Source of the DNA: Pachyseris speciosa
Lineage: Eukaryota > Cnidaria > Anthozoa > Scleractinia > Pachyseridae
Assembly (NCBI GenBank): GCA_016490735.1
Contig: JAEMWC010000452.1
Location: 265,001 to 329,000 of the forward strand
Direction: 5' to 3'
DNA: 64,000 bases
Position numbers and translations under genes: made by a program. Shown piece after piece: positions 1 through 10,154 of this stretch (positions are counted from its first letter, which is position 1; each line of letters begins with the position of its first letter). The notes under the pieces were generated by a model. It was not told the DNA's origin, ran no database searches, and saw only the letters and a program-made list of their open reading frames with translations.

Positions 1-4
1 AGTA

Positions 5-43
5 GGGCATTTGATCAAAATTTTTCAAAAATGTCAAATGCCC
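5..43. repeat. Small perfect inverted repeat (hairpin)
   Basis: A 10-bp arm GGGCATTTGA at 5-14 is exactly mirrored by TCAAATGCCC at 34-43, with a 19-base A/T-rich loop. It is probably part of a foldback element cut by the window edge. Confidence 0.5.
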
Positions 44-63
44 AGGTGTTTGCCAGGGGCAAA

Positions 64-228
64 GGTTGAACCTGATCACGTGACCAGTAAAAACAACAAT
101 ACCACAGGTAGGGTGGGTCATTAAAGCCGTTTTGTCACAGTAACAGTTTCTTGACTTTGCCACTCCTCTCTGCCATCAATTTTTTTTTTCTACCCAGATT
201 TTGGGTGTTCACGTGATCAGGTCCAACC
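64..228. repeat. 20-bp inverted repeat carrying CACGTG E-boxes
   Basis: Positions 64-83 and 209-228 are reverse complements with one mismatch in 20. Each arm contains CACGTG, the E-box core recognised by bHLH-ZIP factors such as USF and MYC. The repeat sits about 400 bp upstream of the COX5B start and just downstream of the divergent small reading frame. It may be a regulatory pair or the ends of a small foldback transposon of about 165 bp; no target-site duplication was seen. Confidence 0.45.
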
Positions 229-291
229 AGGGCCGGTCTCTCTCTCGACGACAAAGGAGGAAAAGAGAAAGAGCCTAAGTTCGAGGCTTGT

Positions 292-483
292 TCATGAATT
301 CCCACTGACATCATCACCTGAAGTGAAGTGAATCCCCAAGAAGTTTCGAATTTCCTTACCAAGTTTAGGCTTTCCAACTACCGTGTTGCTATCTGTCTGT
401 AAGCCCGATTCACCAGCTGCTTCTTGATAGAAGACAGCGTTTATCAAAATATAAAGCAACAAAATGTTCAAAAGTTGAGTCAT
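292..483 (-). CDS. Possible small secreted peptide or first coding exon, divergent from COX5B
   Basis: The ATG at 483 opens a 63-residue frame. It starts with a hydrophobic run (LLNILLLYILINAVFY) that looks like a signal peptide, followed by a polar tail. The start lies 134 bp from the COX5B ATG in the opposite direction, so the two could share a CpG-containing bidirectional promoter. A good 5' splice site (G|GTAAGG, exon end at 360) lies inside the frame, so this may be only the first exon of a longer gene leaving the window to the left. No family was recognised. The same frame continues upstream to 699 across the COX5B exon, but that part is antisense shadow. Confidence 0.28.
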   Translation of the reverse strand: MTQLLNILLLYILINAVFYQEAAGESGLQTDSNTVVGKPKLGKEIRNFLGIHFTSGDDVSGNS

Positions 484-616
484 ATTTCTCGAAAGTCTCC
501 ACTTTCGCTGCGACGTTTTTTGTTTGTATGCTTCACCAAGCGTCCAGCAGGGCTTGATCGAGCAAAGACTGGAGCCACATCCGGGATACCAAAGCACAAG
601 CACGACCAAGAGTAAG

Positions 617-3600
617 ATGGCGGCTCCGTTGCGTATATTGGGGAAGTTGTCGACCATGCAGCCTGCTATGAGGGCAATTGTTGGCAGAACGAACCCCATT
701 GTTCTTTCTAGGGGAGTCGCTGTAACGAGTAAGTCTGGAAATTCTTTCTATTTCAATTTTTGGTTGAAATACCAAAAAACAGCGAAAAACCATCCTGCGA
801 AAAGCCGGGTGTTCCAACCACGACTGGTTCTGAAGAAGCTTAAGTTTTGAGCTGTTACCTAAGTCCAAGTTAAGTTAAACTTAGTAATTGTGGTAAAGCA
901 GATTAAAATCTCACTTAAAAATAACTGCAGCCTCATTAATGCTTTAAATTAGTTTATAGAAGTTAACACAAATCAAGCGATATTAATTACAAGATTCATT
1001 TCATGGCTTGTCCGTCAAATTGGGATTCCAACACAGTTGGGAACATGCTCGTAATCATTCATTCCTGTTTTTAACAAACCGAACTCCTTTGTTACTACAA
1101 AAAAGAACAAATCTGTTGTACAGTGGTTAGGGGACCCTAAGGGTGTAGCAGGGATGCAATTGAAATGTAATACCATAAAGTGTAAGCAGGTACAATATAA
1201 CACTTGCCAGTGGTTCCTTTAAAGAGATGGTAACGTTTTGTTTGATTGTACATCAATATAAGAAAATCCATTAAAGTTATTTTGAATTCAGACAAGATGC
1301 AAGGCACCAGAGCCAAAAAAATCTACAATTTCCCCAGCTATGAGGTAGTAAAACTCTGACTGACAAAATTGACTTTCAAGCCATTTCTAAGCTAAAGAGA
1401 AAATGCCATTTGCAGGAAACCACATTTTTTTTAACTAAAACCATAAAAATTTCACTGCATATGGTAATCTAAACGCACATGAAATGGCTAGGTTCAGTCA
1501 AGTAGATTGAAGTCTCTTCCTTGCATCAGAGCATGTGGGCTTTAAATCTAATTCATTGTGTCATTGCAACTCAATCTTGGCCTACATTTTCAGCTGAAAT
1601 TTGCCATGTATTTGGATGGCAAGTCAACCGTGATAACCATAAGTTTATTGCATAACCCAAAACTTCATCATGAGATTGTTTGTACTCTTGATGTGACTTG
1701 GCAACTGATAGATCAATGACCCATGCATATCATTAAGGTCTGGCTGTTGTTTTTTGATCATCAGAATTTAGTATACCAGCAAATATTATCAGGCTAGCGG
1801 TATTGTGCGATGGAACAATTTGGCACAATTGGCTCTGAAGCAAGCCAAGTGTCATGATTTGTTGATCAGTGCGCCTTTCTTCAAAAATTTTACAATTTGA
1901 ACAACTTTGAAAAGATCTGTCTACCTGTGTGTTGATTTTTCTGATATTATGTGAAACTCAAATGACAGGAGTTATTTAAATCCAGAACATTTGTGATCAA
2001 CAGTTGCTGCTTTGTGCAATTTTGAACAATCTTTGTTTTGTCTAAAATTGGCTTTCTGTTACTACTTCTGTTGTTTGTGTGTGTACAGTGCTTCATATAG
2101 GCTTTCAAATACCAGATAAAATGGAAGAAAATTATCTATTTCATCTGAACAATGGAAAATCAAACCACAAAAAATAACTTTTAAAAAATGCTTTTTCTGC
2201 TGTATGATTGCTCCCTTTTGTGGCACAATCTGCCTTGACAAATTTCACATAACTTTTTACAATATTGTTTGTACCCTACGAGACCCCTTGTATGGTCTAT
2301 ACATCTTATTGTTGAACTGTGTATACAACCAATATATGTCAAACAAAACAACTTTATTTTTAGAATCAATTAGTTGGCCATACAAGACATGCTTTTTATG
2401 TACATTGTCCCTGTTGATGGGAACAAAAGATTTTCCAACAAGTGCAGTTTTATTTTCTTTTGTCTAAGCCTGGGCTGATACATTTGTAGCATGAGCCAAA
2501 TCAAAAGAAAACATTTACTATACAATGTCTTCCAGCAAGACAAACCAATTGAAGGGGTATGTGGAAAAAAGCCCTAAGTGACACCTGATCAGCTGTTAGA
2601 TTCTCATTCAAATTGCCTTTTACTTGCTTGTAACACAAAGAGAGAATTTGACTGAACACCAAGAGTCACTTAGGGCCTTATTCCATGCACCCCTTCAATT
2701 GTTGCTATTCAGTATTTAATTTTTGTTTAATTTTCACTCATTCCCCATTATCTTTGTGGCAAGAAGGAGAGCGCTTCTTCCTTGTGTTTTTTGTCAGGTT
2801 CAAGACTACTTAGTGGCATCCCAACTGATGCAGAGCAGGCTACTGGTCTGGAGAAGAAAGAATATGATGCAATGGCTGCTGGTATTGAAGTAGGTTTCAT
2901 CCCCAACATAACTTAAAGTGAACCTCCACTCTCACAAAAAATTCACACTAAATCGTTGGAAATAATTACTAGATTCCAAATTTGTTTTGAAACATAGATA
3001 TAACATTTAATTGTACAAAAAAATTGATGTCATCATCCCCTATTTTCGCTTTCAAATTTCCAGGGTGCGGCCATTTTGGATTTGATGACTTATAACGGTT
3101 GCAGCTATTGTCAGGAAGTAAATGAAGCAGAAAATCGTTTGTGTTAAACAATAGGGCAACCATTACGTGTCATGAAATCCAAAATGGCCACGCCCGGGAA
3201 ATTTGAATGCAAAACTAGGTGATCATGATATAAAGTTTTTTGTTCACTTAAATGCTTTATCCAAATTTTAAAACAAAATTTGAAATCTAGTAATTATTTC
3301 CTACAATTTAGCTCCAATTTGTTGTAAGAGTGGAGATTCCCTTTAATTACAAAATTCACGTATGTCATGATTTTTTTCATTTGGTTAAACAGCAGGTGAC
3401 ATCACAGAGGCCTTCCAAGGGGCAACAGGTGACATGGTTCTGAAAGCAGGCAAAAATCTTCTCCCAAAACACCGACAACCGACAGAAATTGGCAGAAAAA
3501 GCGTGACAGTTTGCGACAGCAACAATTCACTTTCCATTCCTCTTTGTTTTCTTTGACACAGTGACATTTGTCCCTAATGAAGCAAGTGAGAGACAGTCGT

Positions 3601-6431
3601 TAATGAGTGACAAAGCAACATCAGACCACCCTCTGGAAGGCCTCGTCACATAAAACTCATCACTTAGTAACCAGAGATTTGGTGGGCTTACTTTGCCTTA
3701 TGCATCACAGTCTTGTAGTCTGTGTCGAGCAACTTGGACAACATGTTTCGTGCCAAAGATTCAAATCATCTCTTTTTTGGAGCTCTGTACCCCCAAATCT
3801 TTTTTTTTTTTGAAAAGAGTATTGAACACCAAATAAAATTATATAAAATTGATGAACAAAGAAATTACTGAAATGAGTTCCCAGGACTCACATGAGATCA
3901 GTAAATTGCAGAACACATTATAGTATTCTTAAGGCCCTTGCAAATGCTTCCAACATTGTTGAGTAACAACATCTAACATGAGAGATGAGATGTTCGCAGT
4001 TGAAACAACAAAATCCAGCAATTGCCCACAACTCCCAATGATGCCAAACATGATGTTCAACACAATGTTTCAAATGCACTCAACGTGATGGACCAACCAA
4101 GGCTGTGCTCTAAGAAAAAACATGGGAGCCTGAAACTCTGAACCTTTGAAATCCAGGGTTCCCAGCATAGTAATTTTGTGCACAAAATAAGATTTTTTCC
4201 TTGTCGCCCAAAGGCAAAAGTAAATTGCCAGGGGCCACTGGGCACTGCTAGAGTACAACCCTACCAACAATGCTGGATGTTGCTGGCCAACAATGTTGAA
4301 AGTGGGCATTTATAAGGCATTTCGTGGGTTGGATTATACATGTAAGATGGTCTTGTGATCCAACAGCTGTACTATCTGGTCGGAATGGTGTTAACAATCT
4401 TTATAACATCTTTGAATCTTTAGGATCCTTTCAACATGAAGCCGTATGTGGGCCCTCCTGGAACCAAAGACAAACCTTTGGAAGTTCTGTCCTTATATGA
4501 AGATCGAATTATTGGATGTGTCTGTAAGTTCTATCTACAATGGAGTTTTAGTTATTGCTGATCACTATGTCTGGAGGTAACATACTAACCCATACAATGG
4601 ACTTTGAACATGCAATCAAAGGTAAGGCCCTTTCCATTTGCCAGAACTGGCCAGTTGTATCAAGCCCTGTCAAAATTTGCCGCCTACAGTCAATTATTTT
4701 CCCCTTACTTCACACTTGGACTTAACTTGGCACTCTCTAGCAGGCAAAGGTCACTGGTAGCTGCTGCCTACTACTCCAGCTATGCTGTCCACTACTAAAA
4801 AACATTTTGACAGGGCTGCATACAGGTGTATCAGCCTGTTTGGAAATTATGTGCTCTAATCTGGGTGACAGTCTTTGGATTCATTCAAATTGACACACAA
4901 TTTTCAAATTGTACAACTTTGGGAACTTTACTGAATCAGTCCTTCAAATAAGTGAGGTCTATTCTATCTGCCAGTTCTGTCAAATGGAGAGTACACTGAG
5001 GCTACTGTAGGCTTGTGAGGCTCATATGAGCGCCATTCTTTTAACTCAACTCACAAGTTGCACTTTCATTAGCCAAAGGAAAAACTTCCTTTTTGCAGTC
5101 AACCTTTGTAGCAGTAACACTTTGGGGTTTTGTTCCCTTAACTTAAAAAGTAGAAAGTTGTAGATACTAGTCATGCAATGCTTTTGAGTGGTAAACCATG
5201 TAATATTCCATGAGTAGCTTGTGTTTCCTCAGTATAATTATATAGAAGCATTTAGGCAAGTACATATGCAAAGAAAACACAAGTGACATGTGGGTTATTC
5301 CACGGTATATCATGAGAAGGCTTTTCATTTAACTATTTTATGCCATGCTATAGAAAAACACTTAGCCCTATACAATCAATGCTGTAGATTATGGGAAGGT
5401 TGGGTAGAATACTGACTTTTAGTATAAATCTACTAGCATTCTATCATGAATGCTGTTCTCTGATTGGCTATGCTACTCGCTATCTATTTTGTGATAGATA
5501 GTGAGTAGAGGTTGTCAACAACATGACGGCCACTTCTTTGCGTTTTTGAAGTATCTTCGAGGAGGATATTTAGATAATTTACTTGTTTAGTTTTGAACGA
5601 CCAGTAGATTTATATTAAAACAATTAGATTATCCACTCTTGATTTCTATGTATTATAGCTGATGAGGGCTGCACACCTCATCAGCTATCACACAGTAGAA
5701 ATCTCGAGCTCATAATCTAACTGTTAAATATACAGTGGCTTTCCTGTATTCTGATTGGCTTTATTTTCTGTGGCATGGTATAAAGCACAATAAACAACAC
5801 CAAAAAAGTAGTGTGAAGTAGATTTATTTTTTAGTAGCTACAGCTGAAAACATCAGTCTGAGAAGTTTAAGCGACAAGTTTAAGCGATGGAGTAAGGAAA
5901 GCATATGTATTAGATCGAACACTCCTACTATGAACAGGGACGAGGGAGCCTATCAGCTTTCTCCCATATGGACACAAGTGATCTCCACCCCCAAACCAGG
6001 GGGGAGGGGGCGTCTACAGGGTGACTTTGCACGTTTATCGCAATAATTAACACCTTCAGAAGCCTATTTAAGGCTTCTGACACTTTAATGGTTTTCAAGT
6101 TTTGATCAAGATGGCTGACAGTCATCGAAACTGTCAGCATCATTAAGACGTTAAGACTGGCTATGTTTTAAGAACATTTAAATCGACTAATCAGTCTGAG
6201 AAAGTCTGACAGTCAATAAATCAAGTCCCTCCACAAGCATTTTGCTGTCAAGGTTGTAACATTCATTGTGTGTTTGAATCATCAGGTGAGCCAGATGCAA
6301 CCGCCATTGTGTGGAGGAAGCTACAGTTGAATGAGGTCACACGCTGCGACTGCGGCCACTTTTTTGTGCTTAGGAGAGGCAATCCTATTAACATTCCTGT
6401 TGATGACCCGGCCGAGAGTCATCATCACTAA
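617..6431 (+). CDS. COX5B: Cytochrome c oxidase subunit 5B, mitochondrial (4 exons)
   Basis: This is a nuclear-encoded structural subunit of respiratory complex IV in the inner mitochondrial membrane. Coding exons are 617-728, 2798-2889, 4424-4523 and 6286-6431 (450 nt, 149 codons). All introns are GT-AG, with GTAAGT donors for introns 1 and 3. The start is the first ATG of a basic, hydroxylated N-terminus typical of a mitochondrial targeting peptide. Exon 2 carries the family signature GIPTDAEQATGLE, exon 3 DPFNMKPYVGPPGTKDKP. Exons 3-4 supply the zinc site: a CVC pair (GCVCEPD) and a second CxC pair (RCDCGHFF). The second pair is CxC, as I recall for insects, rather than the vertebrate CxxC. 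A His-rich tail (SHHH) ends the protein. No frame damage is seen. The introns (2.07, 1.53 and 1.76 kb) are rich in foldback elements. Confidence 0.95.
729..2545. other. COX5B intron 1, mostly unannotated
   Basis: A+T-rich intronic DNA. I see no coding signal or clear repeat structure between the exon 1 donor and the foldback element at 2546. Confidence 0.6.
2546..2701. mobile_element. Foldback MITE in COX5B intron 1
   Basis: The ends form an inverted repeat of about 37 bp starting CAATTGAAGGGGT. The right arm (2664-2701) is its reverse complement with a few mismatches. The spacer is about 80 bp and non-coding. The superfamily is unassigned because no clear target duplication was found. Confidence 0.7.
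2917..3342. mobile_element. piggyBac-like MITE with TTAA target duplication, COX5B intron 2
   Basis: TTAA flanks the element on both sides (2913-2916 and 3343-3346). The termini are AGTGAACCTCCACT at left and, read inward from the right, AGGGAATCTCCACT. The inverted similarity continues for about 70 bp, including a shared GGAAATAATTACTAGATT stretch. TTAA target choice is characteristic of the piggyBac superfamily. At 426 bp with no reading frame, it is a non-autonomous copy. Confidence 0.7.
3931..4321. mobile_element. Probable degenerate foldback element rich in CAACATTGTTG
   Basis: The left end and the reverse complement of the right end both carry an AAATGC then CAACATTGTTG arrangement. 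Similarity elsewhere is weak. It lies in COX5B intron 2, and an internal segment looks unrelated. Confidence 0.35.
5417..5735 (+). mobile_element. Dispersed MITE family, copy A (COX5B intron 3)
   Basis: A roughly 300-bp element begins AGTATAAATCTACTAG and includes CTCTGATTGGCTA, GCTACTCGCTATCTATT, GTTTAGTTTTGAACGACCAG and AATCTCGAGCTCATAAT. A second copy in opposite orientation lies at 40140-40416, matching over almost the whole length with scattered substitutions and indels. An internal palindromic sub-repeat (TAGTATAAATCTA against TAGATTTATATTA) is visible. It is non-coding. Confidence 0.75.
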
Positions 6432-6594
6432 CAACACAACTTTCTTGTCTGCCTTTTAAATAATTTTTCAAATGCTAACAAGCACAGTGCCAGCTGGTGT
6501 GTTGTTGATGCTTAACATATTTTCTTTCTGTGTTGTAACATTCCTTGCTTGTTTTCTAGATGGTTGTTTGGACAGTGAAGCATCAATATGAGTC

Positions 6595-6600
6595 ATTAAA
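6595..6600 (+). promoter_or_regulatory. Candidate COX5B polyadenylation signal (ATTAAA)
   Basis: ATTAAA lies 164 bp after the COX5B stop. It is the common variant signal, and no canonical AATAAA is closer downstream. The choice is tentative. Confidence 0.35.
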
Positions 6601-7154
6601 TGTACTTTTTGATTGGCAGTAAAATTAAATTTCAAGATCTTTCTCTCTCCTTTTTGGGGTGGAAATGAGTTGAAACCATACCTGCAAAACAACAGTTGTG
6701 GGGCTCTCTCTCTCGCTCCAGGGGGCAGGAAGAGGAGTGACCCTGGGATGAGGTTGTTCTACTGCTTGCCTGTTGTTTCCACCCCCTTCAAGGTATCATT
6801 ATTCACTGCCCAGTGATATTGCAGCCACTGTAGCCTGACAAAATGGAAAGGGAGAGGAGGTGAGAATTTTATACTGTCCCCCTCTCTGTTTACACCTGGT
6901 ATGCAGGCTAGTGATATGGTCACTCAAGATGGAATCAAGTTCTCTACTGAAAACAAACCGTCTTGCTGAACATGTGATAAACTTTAACTGCTTACGCCTG
7001 TTGAAATGGAAAAGGGATGCCAAAACACCTCAAAAGGAAAACCAGTCGACTTTCAGAGGCACCCAGTGAGAAAAATTTGAAACCCTTAAAGGAACCAATG
7101 GTGACCACGTTATCACTATACACAGATCATGAGAATAAGGAAACTGATCACCAA
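6601..7154. other. Intergenic, nothing recognised
   Basis: Short open frames on both strands show no recognisable protein features. No repeats were seen before the foldback at 7161. Confidence 0.5.
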
Positions 7155-7160
7155 GATTAC

Positions 7161-7336
7161 AGGCGCGGATCCAGGGGAGGTGAAATGGGTGAATTTTCAC
7201 CCCCCTTTTTCTGAGCCCCCTTCCCCCTTCCCCCTTCCTTATTTTTCTTATCCCTCAAATATTGAAATAATATTTGATTTCTCTGATTGAGGTGGAGAAA
7301 ATTCACCCCCATTTCAAAATCCTGGATCTGCGCCTG
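7161..7336. mobile_element. Foldback MITE with AGGCGCGGATCCAGG termini
   Basis: AGGCGCGGATCCAGG at the left is mirrored by CCTGGATCTGCGCCT at the right. Inside, AAATGGGTGAATTTTCACCCCC is partly mirrored before the right end. GATTAC immediately precedes (7155-7160) and follows (7337-7342) the element, a probable target duplication. The termini resemble those of hAT-type non-autonomous elements, which is recalled family knowledge and not verified here. Confidence 0.65.
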
Positions 7337-7744
7337 GATTACACCATCTTTTTTTAGGGATAGCAAAGTTTGCTTAAGGCATTACTATCCTGAAGAAAAA
7401 TAATGGACTACTCATAGTCTACAAGATAAACTAGCACAATGATTGACAAATTCTCTTAACTAGTACCATAAGAAACATGTGGAGCTACAGTGATGAGAAT
7501 TTGCATGTTGATATTGGGGTTGAAAGGGTTAAGAGGGAGACAAAGTGCTGTTTCATGTTTCAAGCTAGCAAAGTTGAGCAGTTCGCATTAAATACAACTC
7601 TCTTATTTTTCAAGATTTGGCACCAAAGTATGGAACTATCTTCCAAATAGTAAGCATTCCCTACCTAAAAAGTCTTTTAACAAAAAATTCATACACGGTT
7701 AGGGTCAGCGATGGCGGACGGACGTGGATTGTAGAGCTCCGCTT

Positions 7745-8922
7745 ATGCACTTATCAATTGAAATCCCGACCCCACCCCACCCCGGGCCAAGGTGGGGATT
7801 TGACTTGACATCATTACAAATCTTAACTAAACCCCCACCCTACTGGGGCATATTGACTGTTAAAACCCCCACCTTGGACAATTTTCTTAACAAAAACTAG
7901 TGAGCAACACACAGCAACAGATCGTATCAACTTTGTTTGTTATCCGACCGGTTTCGTCTGATCAGACATACTTCATCAGGGCCCGGTTGTTCAAAAGCCG
8001 ATTAACCCTAATCCAAGATTAAGAATTAACCAAGGACTTTATTTCTCTATCCACAAACGTTGTTCAACGCTGATATTCTGCAGAATTTTAGATTAGAGGA
8101 CGTCAATACTGAAAAGCAAAAAGCACCAAAAGAAACTTTTATCCAAAACTTAAAAACTGCAACCAAAGTTTACGCTAATCCTGGATTAAGTTAATCGGCT
8201 TTCGAACAACTGGGCCCAGGGATTTAACAAGATTACAAATTGAACTACTTTTATACTAAACATTTACAGTATAAAGCACGTTCAAAGTAGGGTGTGAACA
8301 GCAAAAAACACCCACAAACAAATACGCACAGGATTCAACGTAAATCCTGCGTTACAAAATGTGCAATAGTTAAATTTGGGGGTCACGATTTAACGGTTCT
8401 GTCTGATCAGACGAAATCGGTCGGAGAATAAACAAAGTTGACAAGATCTGTTTCTGTGTGCTGCTCACTGGTTTTTGTTTAAAAATTGTTTAAACAATTT
8501 AATAAGAAACCACATGGTTTATCTGCATTGTGTGAAAAGTTTTGATTAGTAACAATAACATTTTTCAGCCAATGAACCACGAAAGCTCAAGGCAAAATCC
8601 CAAAGGATTAATCTAAATGATGAAAAAAAAGGAAAATTAGTTAGGAAACTTACTTTTCGAAACCAGATGTCGAAACAAAACTGCAATGCTCCAGCGAGCG
8701 ATACCAGTGACCACGTGAAGAAATTACCGTGAGGAAACCAGGCACGAGTCCAATCCCCACCTCGCTCCTCGATGAATGTGTAAAGCAAATCCTGAGAAAT
8801 CCCCCACCCCCACGGGCGAACCGTGCCTTCAAATACCATAAAAATCCCCCACATTCCCCCACCTTGGCCCGGGGTGGGGGTGGGGGGGGGGGGGGTCGGG
8901 ATTTCAATTGATAAGTGCATTA
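7745..8922. mobile_element. Large nested foldback element
   Basis: An outer inverted repeat (about 7748-7800 against 8862-8920) shares GCACTTATCAATTGAAATCC, a GACCCC tract and CGGGCCAAGGTGGGG. A second, inner inverted repeat (about 7893-7966 against 8400-8482) shares AACAAAGTTGA-type and GTCTGATCAGAC sequences in mirrored order. A third palindrome sits inside that (7979-8217). The G/C homopolymers of the right outer arm are longer than those of the left. Apparent proline/glycine-rich frames across it are artefacts of the repeat. It is probably a non-autonomous DNA transposon with later insertions. Confidence 0.65.
7979..8217. mobile_element. Palindromic MITE (GGGCCCGGTTGTTC ends)
   Basis: The left end GGGCCCGGTTGTTCAAAAGC and the reverse complement of the right end agree over about 44 bp, including GCCGATTAAC and TAATCC. 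Related pieces of this family are seen near 37255-37305 and 40790. Non-coding. Confidence 0.7.
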
Positions 8923-9036
8923 GTTCTGGCTGGACAGCGCGCAATTCACCTTATAAATAGCGAAGAATCATTGTAAAAGCTTTTGGTGGGTTAGAAGTAC
9001 CGAAAGACTTTTAAATTGGTTGCTTTTAAAGCTAAA

Positions 9037-9775
9037 ATGACAGAAATATCTACAGACACGTGTTCGCTCGAAGAACTCTACAAGGTCAAAGACATGAAGG
9101 ACATCTCGAAATGCTTCGCGAAACTTCACGCGAATATAGCAGCAGAATTCTGCCAGTTTCGTGCAAAACTCAAGGAAACAACCGACCGAGTCGTGGAATT
9201 GGAGAAGGCGATGTCACATTTTGAAACCGAGCGGCTGGAGATGAAAGAAAGTCAGTACGATACCCGCGATAATAGAAGAAGCTGAAAAGCACAACATGGC
9301 CTTGTCTGACGAAGTCCTTGCCCTCAATCTGTGGGAAAGGAAATGGAATCTCATCGTCCATGGTATTACTGGGGAATTAAAAAAGTCTTCTGACGTTTCA
9401 AGACAAAAAGCTCAAGAAATTTTCAACACTACACTCCAGATGGATCCTGTTGATGTGAAATATATCAATATCGCTGCCTGTCACAGAATTCGAGGAAGCC
9501 GCGACGTGTCCAAGGTGTTCAGCTGGGTGTTGTTAATCGTCAGGTTTGTCGATTTACAACCGCGAGATTATATCCTCAGTCTAGCCAAGAAACACCCAAA
9601 GGGGTTGGGTTTCGGAGTTATAGTCGATCTGCCACCAGAGCTTGCCAAACTTAGAGGCCGATTACTCAAAAAGAAAAGGGAGCTACCCCCTCAGCAACAA
9701 AAGGAGGCGAAATTAAAGTATCTACAGAAAGCTCCCTTCATTCAGCTAGTCGTGGCTGGACAGGTTCAAGCATAG
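9037..9775 (+). pseudogene. LINE ORF1-like nucleic-acid-binding protein, frameshifted
   Basis: The first segment (9037-9285) is charged and helical with a likely coiled coil, ending at a TGA. The second (reading from about 9268, open to 9775) contains ERKWNLIVHGI and later VRFVDLQPRDYILSLAKK, which fits the RRM-like and C-terminal domains of L1 ORF1 proteins (trimeric RNA chaperones of the RNP). The two frames join across a 1-base shift near 9268. The start at 9037 (MTEISTDTCS) is the first ATG giving a sensible N-terminus. Confidence 0.65.
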
Positions 9776-10154
9776 GGATGAACTATGGAATCAAGCTAAG
9801 TCTTTGTCTTTTTTACATTTAATTCCTAGATCGGCATAATTATTTCGCTATAAATATATGGTTTAACGTTTTCTGGTTCGCGTGAGTCGCAGCACAGAAC
9901 GTCGTTACTATACGTCTGAGGCTGAACTCGCTAACGGGACGCTTTTTGTCTTGTTTGTTTAGTGTTTTATTTTATTTTATTGATGAATAAATCACTATCA
10001 TCAGTTCTCCACTTACAAATGCAAATACATATCTACACCAGTTTCTGCATGATTTGTAGCCAGGAAATCGCTCTCAACCTTTTTAGAGTTAAATAAGTTA
10101 TTCAGGATTACCAGATCATAACATATAAATTCAGTAGTGACACAGTCAACCGAT

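Noticed and set aside
8546..8944. Proline/glycine-rich proteins on both strands
   Set aside because: They arise from the C/G-rich arm of the nested foldback element and have no independent support.
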